This document shows, piece by piece, positions 21,992 to 30,835 of a stretch of DNA of 64,000 bases. The DNA lies in NCBI RefSeq assembly GCF_020400655.1, contig NZ_JAINRC010000021.1:103853-167852 (forward strand), given 5' to 3'. A program made the translations under genes and the position numbers. Position 1 is the first letter of the stretch. Each line of letters opens with the position of its first letter. The notes under the pieces were generated by a model. It had not been told where the DNA came from and did no database searches. It saw only the letters and a program-made list of their open reading frames with translations. The stretch comes from Streptomyces spinosus. Lineage in GTDB: Bacteria; Actinomycetota; Actinomycetes; Streptomycetales; Streptomycetaceae.

Positions 21992-22339
21992 TCAGCCGGC
22001 CTCGCACCGGTGCGGGCTCCGTCGAGCGGCCGGCTGCATCCGGACGACCGCGGTTCCTCCGTCCAGATCCACCGTGGTCCGGCTCGGTGGCGCCCCGTCC
22101 TCCTCGTCGTCGCGCAGCACGAGTGCCGACTGACGCTCCTTCAGCTCGTTCTGCTTGCCCGGCGAAAGGCTCGCGTGCAGTTGCTCGAAGCCCGTCGCCG
22201 ATATCTGGCCCTGACGTGCCCCGTTCCGCCACGGAAGCACCCCGGCCCTGCCCGCGCGCAACAGGAGCTGGTCCACGAACGCCAGAGCGGTCAGCAGGAT
22301 CACCAGACCGGGCAAGGTCATGAAGACGAGGAAGGTCAT
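21992..22339 (-). CDS. Small membrane protein, DUF6191-like
   Basis: The 115-residue protein starts with one membrane helix (MTFLVFMTLPGLVILLTALA). A conserved soluble segment QISATGFEQLHASLSPGKQN, followed by KERQSALVLRDDEEDGAPP, matches the small Streptomyces family annotated as DUF6191. The function is unknown. ATG at 22339 was chosen because it starts directly at the membrane helix; the upstream extension is not protein-like. It is divergent from the zinc peptidase gene, with 451 bases between the starts. Confidence 0.78.
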   Translation of the reverse strand: MTFLVFMTLPGLVILLTALAFVDQLLLRAGRAGVLPWRNGARQGQISATGFEQLHASLSPGKQNELKERQSALVLRDDEEDGAPPSRTTVDLDGGTAVVRMQPAARRSPHRCEAG

Positions 22340-22790
22340 GCGGTCAGTATCCGGGACGCAGGGACCCGTGCACCGGGTGACGAACACGGTCCGGCTCGGT
22401 ACGCCGTGGCCGAACTCGCTCGGGGGGAAGCGGGCGGGCGCGACGACGGTCGCCCCGGAGCCTGCGCCGGCGGGGCGAGCGCGCTCCCGCCGTGGGTGCG
22501 GGGAGCGGCCCAAGGCCGTCGGTCACCTGGTGGCGGTCCGCGGCTCACGGCGGCGGCGTCACTCGTCCGGCCGTCATGTCACCCGCCCGGTCCTCTGGCG
22601 GCGCGGACCCTCAAGGGGGCCGGGACAACAGCCCGTCCCGCCGACAGGGGCCGCCGGACCGGGGGACCCAGCTGCCTTGTTCGAATTGACGCCGGGCTGC
22701 CGCGGCCTCGTACTGAACACGACGGGCTCCTGTCAAGGTGCCCCCGTCACCCTCCATCATCTGCAGCCTCTCCCCTGTCAGGGAGTCACC
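22340..22790. other. Intergenic region between DUF6191-like and peptidase genes
   Basis: No gene is supported in these 451 bases. A weak vegetative-type promoter candidate for the rightward gene is TTGACG (22686) with TACTGA (22711), but the 19-base spacer is longer than optimal. Confidence 0.35.
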
Positions 22791-24224
22791 ATGACGGTGC
22801 AGCAACAGACAGCCACCAGCCCGACGGTCCTGGTGTACGAGGACGACCCCGGATTTCCTCCCCGGGTCAACATGCCCGTACCGCATCCCGTTCCCCAGCT
22901 CGACACGCAGCCGTTCCCGACGGCCATCGCGGACGCCGCGCCGCAGCCGGACGGTGCCGGGCCGGGCACCGAGGCGTTCCGCTACTGGGTGGCGGCCGAC
23001 GCCCTCAGCAGGGCCGCCCAGACCTGGGGTCCGCTGGTTCCCACCGGAACCCAGTGGCACCCGACGGTCGGCCGCGCCCTCACCGCGCACCTCGACGCGG
23101 GGGTCGACCTCAACGCCTACTACGACCGCAAGGGCCTGTGGTTCTTCCGCAGCACGGTGGCGGGGGTCACCGTCGCCGCCTGCGAGAGCCCCGAGGTCGT
23201 CGCGCACGAGACGGGGCACGCGGTCCTCGACGCCCTCCGCCCCCAGTTGTTCAACGCGGCGAGCGCGGAGACGGCCGCCCTGCACGAGGCCTTCGGCGAC
23301 ATCAGCGCACTGCTGACCTCGCTCCGGCTCGAACAGCTGCGGATCGCGGTACTGGCCGAGACGCAGAGCGACCTGGAGCTGTCCTCCCGGGTGTCCAGGA
23401 TGGCCGAGCAGCTGGGCGCCGCGATCCGGCAGGGCCACCCCAACGCGGTCGACCCGGACTGCCTGCGCAACATGTCGAACAGCTTCTTCTACCGCGACCC
23501 GGTCCACCTGCCGCCCAGCGGGCCCGCGAACACGCTGTGCAGCGAGCCGCACTCGTTCTCCCGGGTGTTCAGCGGCGCGTTCCTGAAGATCGTCGCCGGG
23601 ATCTTCCGCCAGCAGGACCTCCAGGACCAGGCCGGTCTGGCCAGGGCGGCCGAGATCGCGGGACAGCTGCTGGTGGACGCCGTCGTGGCCGCGCCCGTGG
23701 TGTCCGCGTACTACGCGCAGGTCGCGGGTCACATGATCGCCGCGGACCAGCGCCGCAACGGCGGCAGCTACGGCCCGGCCCTGCGCTCGGCGTTCACCCG
23801 GCACGGCATCCTCTCCCTGGAGGCGGCCACGGCCATCACCGAGTCCGAGGTGGCCCGCCGGGGTGCCGGCATGGCGGAGGCGACACCGGGCGGCGGCGAG
23901 GAGGAGGGGCTGACGGCCGTCACCGTGCACGGGGCGACGTACGGCATCACGCAGCCCCTCACCCTGGCCGCCCCGGCGCAGGAACGGCGTTTCGGCATCG
24001 CCGGCTCCGATCCCGCGGGCGGCTCGGTACGGCCCGCCGACCCCGAGCAGGTCGCCACGTCGTACCTCGAGGACCTCTTCCGGCGGGGCCGGGTCCACGT
24101 GCCCGAGGAGCACCGGACCGCCGAGGCGTTCGTCGACGACAGCCCCTCCCGGCTGAAGACCCACGAGGTCACCCGGAGCGCGGCCGGTGAGGGTCTCGCC
24201 CTGGTCCGGCGGTGCTTCGACTGA
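22791..24224 (+). CDS. HETGH zinc metallopeptidase-like protein
   Basis: The 477-residue protein carries His139-Glu-Thr-Gly-His143 in VVAHETGHAVLDAL and a downstream His165-Glu166 in LHEAFGDISAL. This is the HExxH plus distal-Glu arrangement of gluzincin (thermolysin-like) peptidases, where both histidines and the distal Glu bind zinc. No signal peptide is visible, so it acts inside the cell or leaves by a non-classical route. The C-terminal 100 residues form a separate region with polar loops. ATG at 22791 has GGGAG upstream. It is convergent with, and only 12 bases from, a HAD-like gene. The substrate is unknown. Confidence 0.75.
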   Translation: MTVQQQTATSPTVLVYEDDPGFPPRVNMPVPHPVPQLDTQPFPTAIADAAPQPDGAGPGTEAFRYWVAADALSRAAQTWGPLVPTGTQWHPTVGRALTAHLDAGVDLNAYYDRKGLWFFRSTVAGVTVAACESPEVVAHETGHAVLDALRPQLFNAASAETAALHEAFGDISALLTSLRLEQLRIAVLAETQSDLELSSRVSRMAEQLGAAIRQGHPNAVDPDCLRNMSNSFFYRDPVHLPPSGPANTLCSEPHSFSRVFSGAFLKIVAGIFRQQDLQDQAGLARAAEIAGQLLVDAVVAAPVVSAYYAQVAGHMIAADQRRNGGSYGPALRSAFTRHGILSLEAATAITESEVARRGAGMAEATPGGGEEEGLTAVTVHGATYGITQPLTLAAPAQERRFGIAGSDPAGGSVRPADPEQVATSYLEDLFRRGRVHVPEEHRTAEAFVDDSPSRLKTHEVTRSAAGEGLALVRRCFD

Positions 24225-24236
24225 GCGTCGGCCGGA

Positions 24237-25010
24237 TCAGCGGAAGCGCAGACGGCGGACGGTGAGCCGTCCGTCGTCCTCGCTCCGCACGACGTGCGTC
24301 GTACGCGGCGTCGGCTCCTCGCCCTCGTACACCGCCTCGCCCCGGGCGAGCAGATCGCTGATGAACTTCTCGGAGGCCCGGCGCTCGGCGTCGTCCGTCG
24401 GTCCGGCGTCCACCGGTTCCCTCAGGTCCACCGGGAAACCGGCGCGTTCGAGTGCTTCGGCGCCGCGCGTGGTGACCATCGCGAGCACGAGACGGTCGGA
24501 GACGCTGCGCACGACGACGGCCTCCGTGTCGTCCACCGCCGTGGTCAGCTCGGCCGGGTCCCGGCCGTCCGGCAGCTCGATCCATGCCTGGTGCACCGGA
24601 CGGTTCTCCGTCGCGGCGCGCGCGAACACCGGGTCGGCCGCCGTGCGCAGCCCCGCCTCGCGGGCGAACGCGCGTTCCCGGGCGTCGTCGCCGACGAAGA
24701 CGCAGTCGCCGGCCGTGGTCTCCCCCGCGCCCGCGACCGCCCGGTCGAAGATCCCGCGACCGTCCTTCGCACCCCAGTGCACCAGCGCCTCGTCCGTGAA
24801 CCGGCCGGGGAACGCCGTACACAGCGCGTCCGCGGCACGTGCCGCGGCACCGGCGCCCGGCCCGGGGTCGGAGATGATGCCGGTGCGTGCGTCGCGCAGG
24901 GCGTCGAGCACGGCCATGACGCGCGGCCGGGGACGCAGTGTCAGGGAGCCGTCGGGTTCCACACGGGCGTCCGCCAGGGTCGCCCCGACGTCGAAGAAGA
25001 TCACAGGCAT
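24237..25010 (-). CDS. HAD-superfamily-like hydrolase
   Basis: The 257-residue protein begins MPVIFFDVGATLADARVE, a HAD motif I with Asp7 as nucleophile. The usual second Asp two residues later is replaced by Gly (DVG), which in other HAD proteins lowers phosphatase activity. GIISD could be motif II and CVFVGDDARER is a clear motif IV with the Mg-binding acid pair. The last 100 residues do not resemble the HAD core and include VVRSVSDRLVLAMVTTRG. ATG at 25010 has GGGAGG upstream. It may be a pseudo-phosphatase fused to a small unknown domain. Confidence 0.65.
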   Translation of the reverse strand: MPVIFFDVGATLADARVEPDGSLTLRPRPRVMAVLDALRDARTGIISDPGPGAGAAARAADALCTAFPGRFTDEALVHWGAKDGRGIFDRAVAGAGETTAGDCVFVGDDARERAFAREAGLRTAADPVFARAATENRPVHQAWIELPDGRDPAELTTAVDDTEAVVVRSVSDRLVLAMVTTRGAEALERAGFPVDLREPVDAGPTDDAERRASEKFISDLLARGEAVYEGEEPTPRTTHVVRSEDDGRLTVRRLRFR

Positions 25011-25222
25011 GTGCAGTGCCTCCCCGCGGCGGCCGCTTCCGAGTCGGGCCCACCTGGGTGAGACGCCTTGGTGCCGTACCGGGGCGGTCGGCCGTCCGGC
25101 CCGTTTCCGCTCGGGGCTGCCGTGCCCGCGCCACGGCGCCCTGAGCCGTCTGCGGAGCAGGGCTCAGGGGCGGGCGGCGGCCTCCGGGCGGCCCGGCGCC
25201 GTACGCGTGGCGCGGTCCGGGA

Positions 25223-26326
25223 TCAGGAACCGCCCGTGGGCGCCCGCAGGCGTCGCGTCCGGGCGGGTACCGGGCCGGTCGACTCCCGGGCGATGTACGT
25301 CGTGTTCAGGGTGTGCCGGCGGGGGCGGGCGGCGGCTCCGTTGATGCGGCGGACCAGGATGTCCGCGGCGAGGCCGCCCAGTTCCTGCACGGGCTGGCTG
25401 ACCACGCTCAGCCGCGGCCGGATGAGCGTGGTCCACTCCGCGTCGTCGAAGCCGATCACCGAGACGTCGTCGGGGATGCGGGCGTCGAGGTCGAGCAGGG
25501 CGTCGAGGGTGCCGAGCGTCGCCACGTTGTCGGTGGTGAACAGGGCGGTGGGTCGGTCGGGGGAGGTCATCAGCTCCAGTACGGCCGACCGCGCCCAGGC
25601 CCGCTCGTACCCGGTGTGCCGGATCAGCTCCGCGGAACGCGGGATGCCGGCCGCCCGCAGGGCCTGGCGGTAGCCGGCGACACGTTCCGTGGTGGTCCAG
25701 ATGTCCGCGCCCGGCGCCAGACGGGTGCCGTCGTCGCCCGGCATGGCCGAGGTGATCACCGCGATCCGGGTGTGTCCCGCCTCGGTGAACCGGGTGACCG
25801 CCGCCTTCACCGCCCCCCGGTTGTCGACGACCACCGTGTCCAGGGCCGCCCCGGTCAGCACGCGGTCGAGCAGCACCACCGGGATGCCGGCGGAGACGGC
25901 CCGGGCGAGGTGCGCGTCGTCGGTGGCGGCCGGCGCCACCACGAGGCCGTCCACGCGCCGCTCGATGAACAGCTGGACCGCGGCCTTCTCCTTCTCGCTG
26001 TCCTCGTCGCTGTTGGCGAGGATGGCCTGAAGTCCCGCCTTGGCCGCGACGTCGGCGATACCGCGCACGGCCCGGGCGAAGTACGCGTTCTCCACGTCGG
26101 CGACGACCACGCCGAGGGTGTCGGTCCGGCCGCTGATCATGCTGCGGGCCACGGCGTTGGTGCTGTAGCCCAGCTCGGCGGCGGCGGCGAGCACCCGCTC
26201 CCGGGTGGCCGCGCTCGCCGATCCGTACCCGCCGAGGACGCGTGCGGCCGTCGCCTGTCCCACACCGGCGTGCCGGGCGACGTCGGGGATGGTCACGCGA
26301 CGCCTCGGCTGTGCTCCAGGGGGCAT
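25223..26326 (-). CDS. LacI-family regulator of the fructosamine operon
   Basis: The 367-residue protein has the LacI head TIPDVARHAGVGQATAARVL with the hinge helix NAVARSMISGRTDTLGVVV, and then a periplasmic-binding-like sensor domain ending near residue 335. It is divergent from the ABC/frl operon, and a near-perfect LacI-type operator at 26438-26453 lies between the two. It probably represses the operon until a sugar-amine or its phosphate binds. The ATG at 26326 gives a natural start three residues before a basic segment. A short basic tail follows the sensor domain. Confidence 0.92.
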   Translation of the reverse strand: MPPGAQPRRRVTIPDVARHAGVGQATAARVLGGYGSASAATRERVLAAAAELGYSTNAVARSMISGRTDTLGVVVADVENAYFARAVRGIADVAAKAGLQAILANSDEDSEKEKAAVQLFIERRVDGLVVAPAATDDAHLARAVSAGIPVVLLDRVLTGAALDTVVVDNRGAVKAAVTRFTEAGHTRIAVITSAMPGDDGTRLAPGADIWTTTERVAGYRQALRAAGIPRSAELIRHTGYERAWARSAVLELMTSPDRPTALFTTDNVATLGTLDALLDLDARIPDDVSVIGFDDAEWTTLIRPRLSVVSQPVQELGGLAADILVRRINGAAARPRRHTLNTTYIARESTGPVPARTRRLRAPTGGS

Positions 26327-26437
26327 GTGCGGATCTCTTCGTGTCGGCCCGGCGAACGCCGGGGAACGGGGCGGTGGGATTCAGCGCCATTCAACCATTG
26401 ACGCGGGGCGTCGAGGCGTGGGTAAGGTACGACCGCG

Positions 26438-26453
26438 TTGGTAACGTTATCAA
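26438..26453. promoter_or_regulatory. LacI-type operator of the fructosamine operon
   Basis: TTGGTAACGTTATCAA is a 16-base near-palindrome with a central CG and one mismatched pair, the classic half-site layout of LacI/GalR regulators. It lies 112 bases before the LacI start and 108 bases before the ATPase start. Confidence 0.75.
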
Positions 26454-26560
26454 TTCTGTCCGGTCAGAACGCATCCTCCTGCCCTCTCCCGGACGGCCGT
26501 CCCCGCGCCCCGCCCGACGGCCGCCCGCTCTCCCCTATCCGAATCCCGGAGGTCTCCGCG

Positions 26561-27760
26561 ATGGCAACCGACACCCTTTCGCCGCCGCCGGTCGGCGCAG
26601 AACCGGCCATCACCCTCGTCGACGTGGTCAAGGACTTCGGCGGCGTCCGCGGCGGAGCGGCGGTACGCGGGGTGAACCTCACCATCGCCGAAGGGGAGTT
26701 CTTCTCCCTGCTGGGACCGTCCGGCTGCGGGAAGACCACCACCTTGCGGATGATCGCCGGATTCGAGGAGCCGAGCGGCGGGCAGATCCTGCTGCACGGG
26801 CGGAACATGGTCGGCGTACCGGCCGACAAGCGGGACATCAACATGGTGTTCCAGTCCTACGCGCTCTTCCCGCACCTGAGCGTCGCGGACAACGTGGCGT
26901 TCGGGCTGCGCCGCCGCCGTGTCTCCAAGGGCGAGATCCACGACCGGGTCGACCGCATCCTGCGCACCGTGGAACTCGCCGAGAAGGCCGACCACCGGCC
27001 CCGGCAGCTCTCCGGCGGCCAGCAGCAACGCGTGGCCCTGGCACGGGCGCTGGTCAACCGCCCGCGCGCCCTGCTCCTCGACGAACCCCTGGGCGCGCTC
27101 GACCTGAAGCTGCGGCAGTCCATGCAACTGGAGCTCAAGCGCATCCAGCGCGAGGTGGGCATCACCTTCATCTACGTCACGCACGACCAGGCCGAGGCGC
27201 TGACCATGTCGGACCGGATCGCGGTGATGAACGGCGGCCTGATCGAGCAGGTCGCCGGTCCGCGGGAGGTGTACGAGCGCCCCGCCACCGCGTTCGTCGC
27301 CGGCTTCATCGGCACCTCGAACCTGATCAGCGGCCGTCTGACCACCGCCGGACCGCAGGGCGGGGTGATCGACCTCGGCGACGGACAGCGCATCACCGTC
27401 CCGCCGACCGCCGCCGCGTCCACCGCCGGATCGGACGTCCAGATCACCGTGCGGCCCGAGAAGATCACCCTGACCACCGGCCCGGCCGGGGACGCGAGCC
27501 GGATCCGCGGCACCGTCAGCGAGGTGGTCTACCTGGGCACCTCCACCAGTTACACCGTGGCCACGAGCACCGGCGCGGAGATGACCGTCTTCCAGCCCAA
27601 CGACGGCACCGCCTGCGTCGTACCCGCCCGCGGCGACACCGTCTGGCTGTCCTGGGCCACCGCCCACTCCTACCCGCTCGGCAGCGCGCCCGCGGCCCCG
27701 GCCACCTCGGGCGCGGCCGGCCACGCGGTCCCCGACTCCGGTTCCCTCACCCCGAGCTGA
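26561..27760 (+). CDS. ABC transporter ATP-binding protein, PotA type
   Basis: The 399-residue protein is the ATPase of a polyamine-type importer. It has Walker A GPSGCGKTT near residue 53, Q-loop FQSYALFPHL, signature LSGGQQQRVALARAL, Walker B LLLDEPLGALD and the switch His in YVTHDQAEA. The C-terminal 130 residues form the TOBE regulatory domain. ATG at 26561 has GGAGG upstream. It is the first gene of the operon with a solute-binding protein, two permeases, and FrlB- and FrlD-like enzymes, so the cargo is probably an Amadori compound and not a polyamine. The N-terminal extension is about 15 residues. Confidence 0.92.
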   Translation: MATDTLSPPPVGAEPAITLVDVVKDFGGVRGGAAVRGVNLTIAEGEFFSLLGPSGCGKTTTLRMIAGFEEPSGGQILLHGRNMVGVPADKRDINMVFQSYALFPHLSVADNVAFGLRRRRVSKGEIHDRVDRILRTVELAEKADHRPRQLSGGQQQRVALARALVNRPRALLLDEPLGALDLKLRQSMQLELKRIQREVGITFIYVTHDQAEALTMSDRIAVMNGGLIEQVAGPREVYERPATAFVAGFIGTSNLISGRLTTAGPQGGVIDLGDGQRITVPPTAAASTAGSDVQITVRPEKITLTTGPAGDASRIRGTVSEVVYLGTSTSYTVATSTGAEMTVFQPNDGTACVVPARGDTVWLSWATAHSYPLGSAPAAPATSGAAGHAVPDSGSLTPS

Positions 27761-27776
27761 CGACAGGTCGACCATC

Positions 27777-29048
27777 ATGCCCCTGCAGCCCACACCTCCC
27801 GCGCCCTGGCTGCGCGGACTGACCGAGCGCCGCTGTTCCCGGCGCGGTCTGCTGCGCGCCGCCCTCGGTGCCGCCGCCCTCGCCCCGCTCGCCGCGTGCA
27901 GCGTGCCCGGCGCCCGCAAGCCCGTACCCGGCACGGCCGCCGAGATCGCCGCCGCCGTCGGCGACTTCTGGACCGGACGGAAGAAGAAGGGCCGGCTCAG
28001 CTTCGCCAACTACACCCAGTACATCGACACCGACCCCGGCGACCAGAGCCGGCACCCCACCCTGGAGGCGTTCACCCGCGAGACCGGCATCAAGGTCTCC
28101 TACGACGAGGTGATCGACGACAGCGCCTCCTGGTTCGGCAAGATCCAGCCGGAGTTCGCCTCCGGGCAGGGCATCGGCTACGACCTGATGGTGCTGGGCG
28201 GCGACAGCTACCTGCCCAAGTACATCGAACTCGGCTACCTCGCCCCGCTCGACCACGCCCGGCTCCCCCACTTCGCCCGGTACGGCGGCGCCGCGTTCAA
28301 GAACTCCTCCTTCGACCGCGGCAACGTCTACACCGTCCCCTGGCAGTCCGGCATGACCGGCATCGGCTACGACCCGGCCAAGGTCGGCCGGAAGATCACC
28401 AGTTGGCAGGACCTGCTCGACCCGAAGCTGCACGGCAAGGTCGGCATGTGGAACGACGCGGTGCAACTGGGCAACGTCGCCCTGCTGGCCGTCGGCGTCG
28501 ACCCGGAGACCTCCACGCACGCCGACTGGCGCAAGGCCGCCGCCTGGCTGCGCAGGCAGCGCGACGCCGGCCTGGTCCGCTCCTACAGCACCACCACCTA
28601 CCAGTCCTCACTCCAACGCGGCGACCTGTACGCCTCGTTGGTGTACTCCGGCGACGTCTTCCAGGCCAACCGCAGCGGCTCCCGGCTGGAGTTCGTCATC
28701 CCCGAAGAGGGCGGACTGCTGTGGACCGACAACCTGTGCATCCCCTCGACGGCCGCGCACCCCGTCGACGCCCTGACGTACATGGACTACGCCTACCGGC
28801 CCGAGGTCGCCGCGAGGATCAGCGAGACCGTGCAGTTCGTCTGCCCCGTCCCGGACGCCCAGCCGGTGATCGCCCGTGACGCGGCCGCCGCCACCGGCGA
28901 GCGCAGGTCCCTGCTCGGCTCCCTGAGCAGCAGTCCCCTGGTGTTCCCGACCAAGGCCGACGAAGCCAAGCTGCGCCACCTGCGGGTGCTCGACGAAACG
29001 GAGGAGAAGCAGTGGAACGCGCTGTTCGAACCGATCTACCAGTCGTGA
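27777..29048 (+). CDS. ABC transporter substrate-binding lipoprotein (PotD type, Tat signal)
   Basis: The 423-residue protein has a twin-arginine signal (CSRRGLLRAALGAAALAPLA) ending in a lipobox around AACS, so it is exported folded and lipidated. The mature domain matches polyamine-binding PotD/PotF: LSFANYTQYIDTDP, then TGIKVSYDEVIDDSASWFGK and VPWQSGMTGIGYDP. It starts 17 bases after the ATPase gene, and its TGA overlaps the GTG of the first permease. In this operon it likely binds fructose-amino acids. Confidence 0.9.
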   Translation: MPLQPTPPAPWLRGLTERRCSRRGLLRAALGAAALAPLAACSVPGARKPVPGTAAEIAAAVGDFWTGRKKKGRLSFANYTQYIDTDPGDQSRHPTLEAFTRETGIKVSYDEVIDDSASWFGKIQPEFASGQGIGYDLMVLGGDSYLPKYIELGYLAPLDHARLPHFARYGGAAFKNSSFDRGNVYTVPWQSGMTGIGYDPAKVGRKITSWQDLLDPKLHGKVGMWNDAVQLGNVALLAVGVDPETSTHADWRKAAAWLRRQRDAGLVRSYSTTTYQSSLQRGDLYASLVYSGDVFQANRSGSRLEFVIPEEGGLLWTDNLCIPSTAAHPVDALTYMDYAYRPEVAARISETVQFVCPVPDAQPVIARDAAAATGERRSLLGSLSSSPLVFPTKADEAKLRHLRVLDETEEKQWNALFEPIYQS

Positions 29049-29920
29049 CGCGCCGCCGGCGGCGCCCCGGCGCGGCCCTGGCCCCGTATCTGCTGGTGCT
29101 GCCGGGCTGGCTGTGGCTGGCCGCCTTCTTCGTGACGCCGGTGATCGTCATGGTGTCGCTGTCCCTGCAGACCGGCGACTTCATCGACGGTTTCCGCCAG
29201 ACCTTCCACTTCGGCACCTACGCCCACGTGGTGGAGACCTACCACGTGCAGCTGGTCCGCTCGCTCCTCTACGGCGCCGCGGCCACCGCCGGCTGCGCCC
29301 TGGTGGGCTACCCGGTGGCCTACTGGATCGCCTTCCGGGCCGGCCGGCACAAGTCGGTCTTCCTCTTCCTGCTCCTGCTGCCGTTCTTCGTCTCCTTCGT
29401 CATCCGCACCCAGTCCTGGAACGTGGTGCTCGCCGACAACGGCATCCTGCTCGGCCCGCTCAAGCACCTGGGGCTGCTGCCCGAAGGCTTCCACGTCCTG
29501 GCCACCCCGTACGCGGTGATCGGCGGACTGACCTACAACTTCCTGCCGTTCATGGTGCTGCCCGTGTACGTGGCGCTGGAACGGGTGGACGCCCGGGTGC
29601 TCGAAGCCTCCACCGACCTGTACGCGTCCCGGGCGCAGACCTTCTGGCGCGTGGTGCTGCCGCTGTCCCTGCCGGGAGTCTTCGCGGGCGTCCTGCTGAC
29701 CTTCGTGCCCGCCTCCGCCGACTACGTCAACGCCGGCATCCTCGGCGGCCCCTCGACCACCATGATCGGGAACATCATCCAGACCGAGTACTTCACCAAC
29801 CTCGACTACCCGGCCGCCGCCGCCCTGTCCTTCGTCCTCATGGGCGCCCTGCTGCTGGCCGTGTTCGCCTACGCCCGCGCCCTGGGCACCGACGACGTGC
29901 TGGAGGTGGCCGCGCGATGA
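29045..29920 (+). CDS. ABC transporter permease, PotB type
   Basis: The 291-residue protein has six membrane segments and the inner-membrane-component EAA loop (ASTDLYASRAQTFWRVVLPLS), which contacts the ATPase. GTG at 29045 overlaps the stop of the binding-protein gene (GTGA), indicating translational coupling; an in-frame GTG at 29012 would overlap much more and was rejected. It forms the heteromeric channel with the next gene, which begins in its stop codon (ATGA). Confidence 0.9.
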   Translation: MTRRRRRPGAALAPYLLVLPGWLWLAAFFVTPVIVMVSLSLQTGDFIDGFRQTFHFGTYAHVVETYHVQLVRSLLYGAAATAGCALVGYPVAYWIAFRAGRHKSVFLFLLLLPFFVSFVIRTQSWNVVLADNGILLGPLKHLGLLPEGFHVLATPYAVIGGLTYNFLPFMVLPVYVALERVDARVLEASTDLYASRAQTFWRVVLPLSLPGVFAGVLLTFVPASADYVNAGILGGPSTTMIGNIIQTEYFTNLDYPAAAALSFVLMGALLLAVFAYARALGTDDVLEVAAR

Positions 29921-30762
29921 CCAACGGCACCGTCGCCCCCGCCGGGGACACCGTCGCTGCGCCCGGGCCGCGCACCGCACGCCGCCCGCGCCGCCGTCCC
30001 GCACTCACCCTGTACACCTGGCTGGTGCTGGCCTGGCTGCTGCTGCCGATCGCCGTCATGGTCCTGTTCGGCTTCAACGACACCCACAGCAAGGTGAACT
30101 TCACCTGGCAGGGCTTCACGCTCACCTGGTACCGGCACCTGTTCGCCATCCCCAACCTGACCGCGGCGCTGGTCAACAGCCTGACCGTCGCGCTGGTCGT
30201 GACGGTGGTCGCCACCCTGCTGGGCACCCCGATCGGCCTGGCCCTCGGCCGCCACCGCTTCCGCGGCCGCGGCTCCGTCGACCTGCTGCTGTTCTCCGCC
30301 ATCGCCGCCCCCGAGATCGCCCTGGGCGCCGCCCTGCTGTCGCTGTTCATCGTCCTCGGTGTGCCGCGCGGCTACTGGACCGTCGTCATCGCGCACGTGG
30401 CGTTCTGCATCCCCTACGTCGCCATCACCGTACGGGCCCGCATGGCGGGTCACGACCCGACGCTGGAGGAGGCCGCCCGGGACCTCGGAGCCGGGCCGTG
30501 GACGGCGTTCCGGCTGGTCACCCTGCCGGCCCTGCTGCCCGGTGTGGCCTCCGGTGCCCTGCTGTGCTTCGCCCTGTCCATCGACGACTACGTCATCACC
30601 AGCTTCAACGCCGGCCGGACGGTCACCTTCCCGCTGTGGGTGTACAGCGCCAGCCGCACCGGCGTGCCCCCGCAGGTCAACGTCATGGGAACGCTGATCT
30701 TCGTCGGCGGCCTCGTCATCGCCGGTGCGAACGTGCTGTTCTCCCGGCGCCGCGCGGCCTGA
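29917..30762 (+). CDS. ABC transporter permease, PotC type
   Basis: The 281-residue protein has six membrane segments after a basic N-terminal stretch of about 25 residues. Its EAA loop reads TLEEAARDLGAGPWTAFRLV. It matches PotC/PotI permeases, including the FNAGRTVTFPLWVYS loop near the end. ATG at 29917 overlaps the previous stop. Together with 26561-29920 it completes an importer of the polyamine/opine subfamily. Confidence 0.9.
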   Translation: MTNGTVAPAGDTVAAPGPRTARRPRRRPALTLYTWLVLAWLLLPIAVMVLFGFNDTHSKVNFTWQGFTLTWYRHLFAIPNLTAALVNSLTVALVVTVVATLLGTPIGLALGRHRFRGRGSVDLLLFSAIAAPEIALGAALLSLFIVLGVPRGYWTVVIAHVAFCIPYVAITVRARMAGHDPTLEEAARDLGAGPWTAFRLVTLPALLPGVASGALLCFALSIDDYVITSFNAGRTVTFPLWVYSASRTGVPPQVNVMGTLIFVGGLVIAGANVLFSRRRAA

Positions 30763-30835
30763 GACCTTTCCCGTCCCGCCAGAACACCGGCCACGTCGCG
30801 GCCGGTCGGAAACAACCCTCGAAGGAACCATCACC

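Noticed and set aside
22686..22716. TTGACG/TACTGA as a vegetative promoter of the peptidase gene
   Set aside because: The 19-base spacer is too long to call it as a separate feature; kept only as a note in the region entry.
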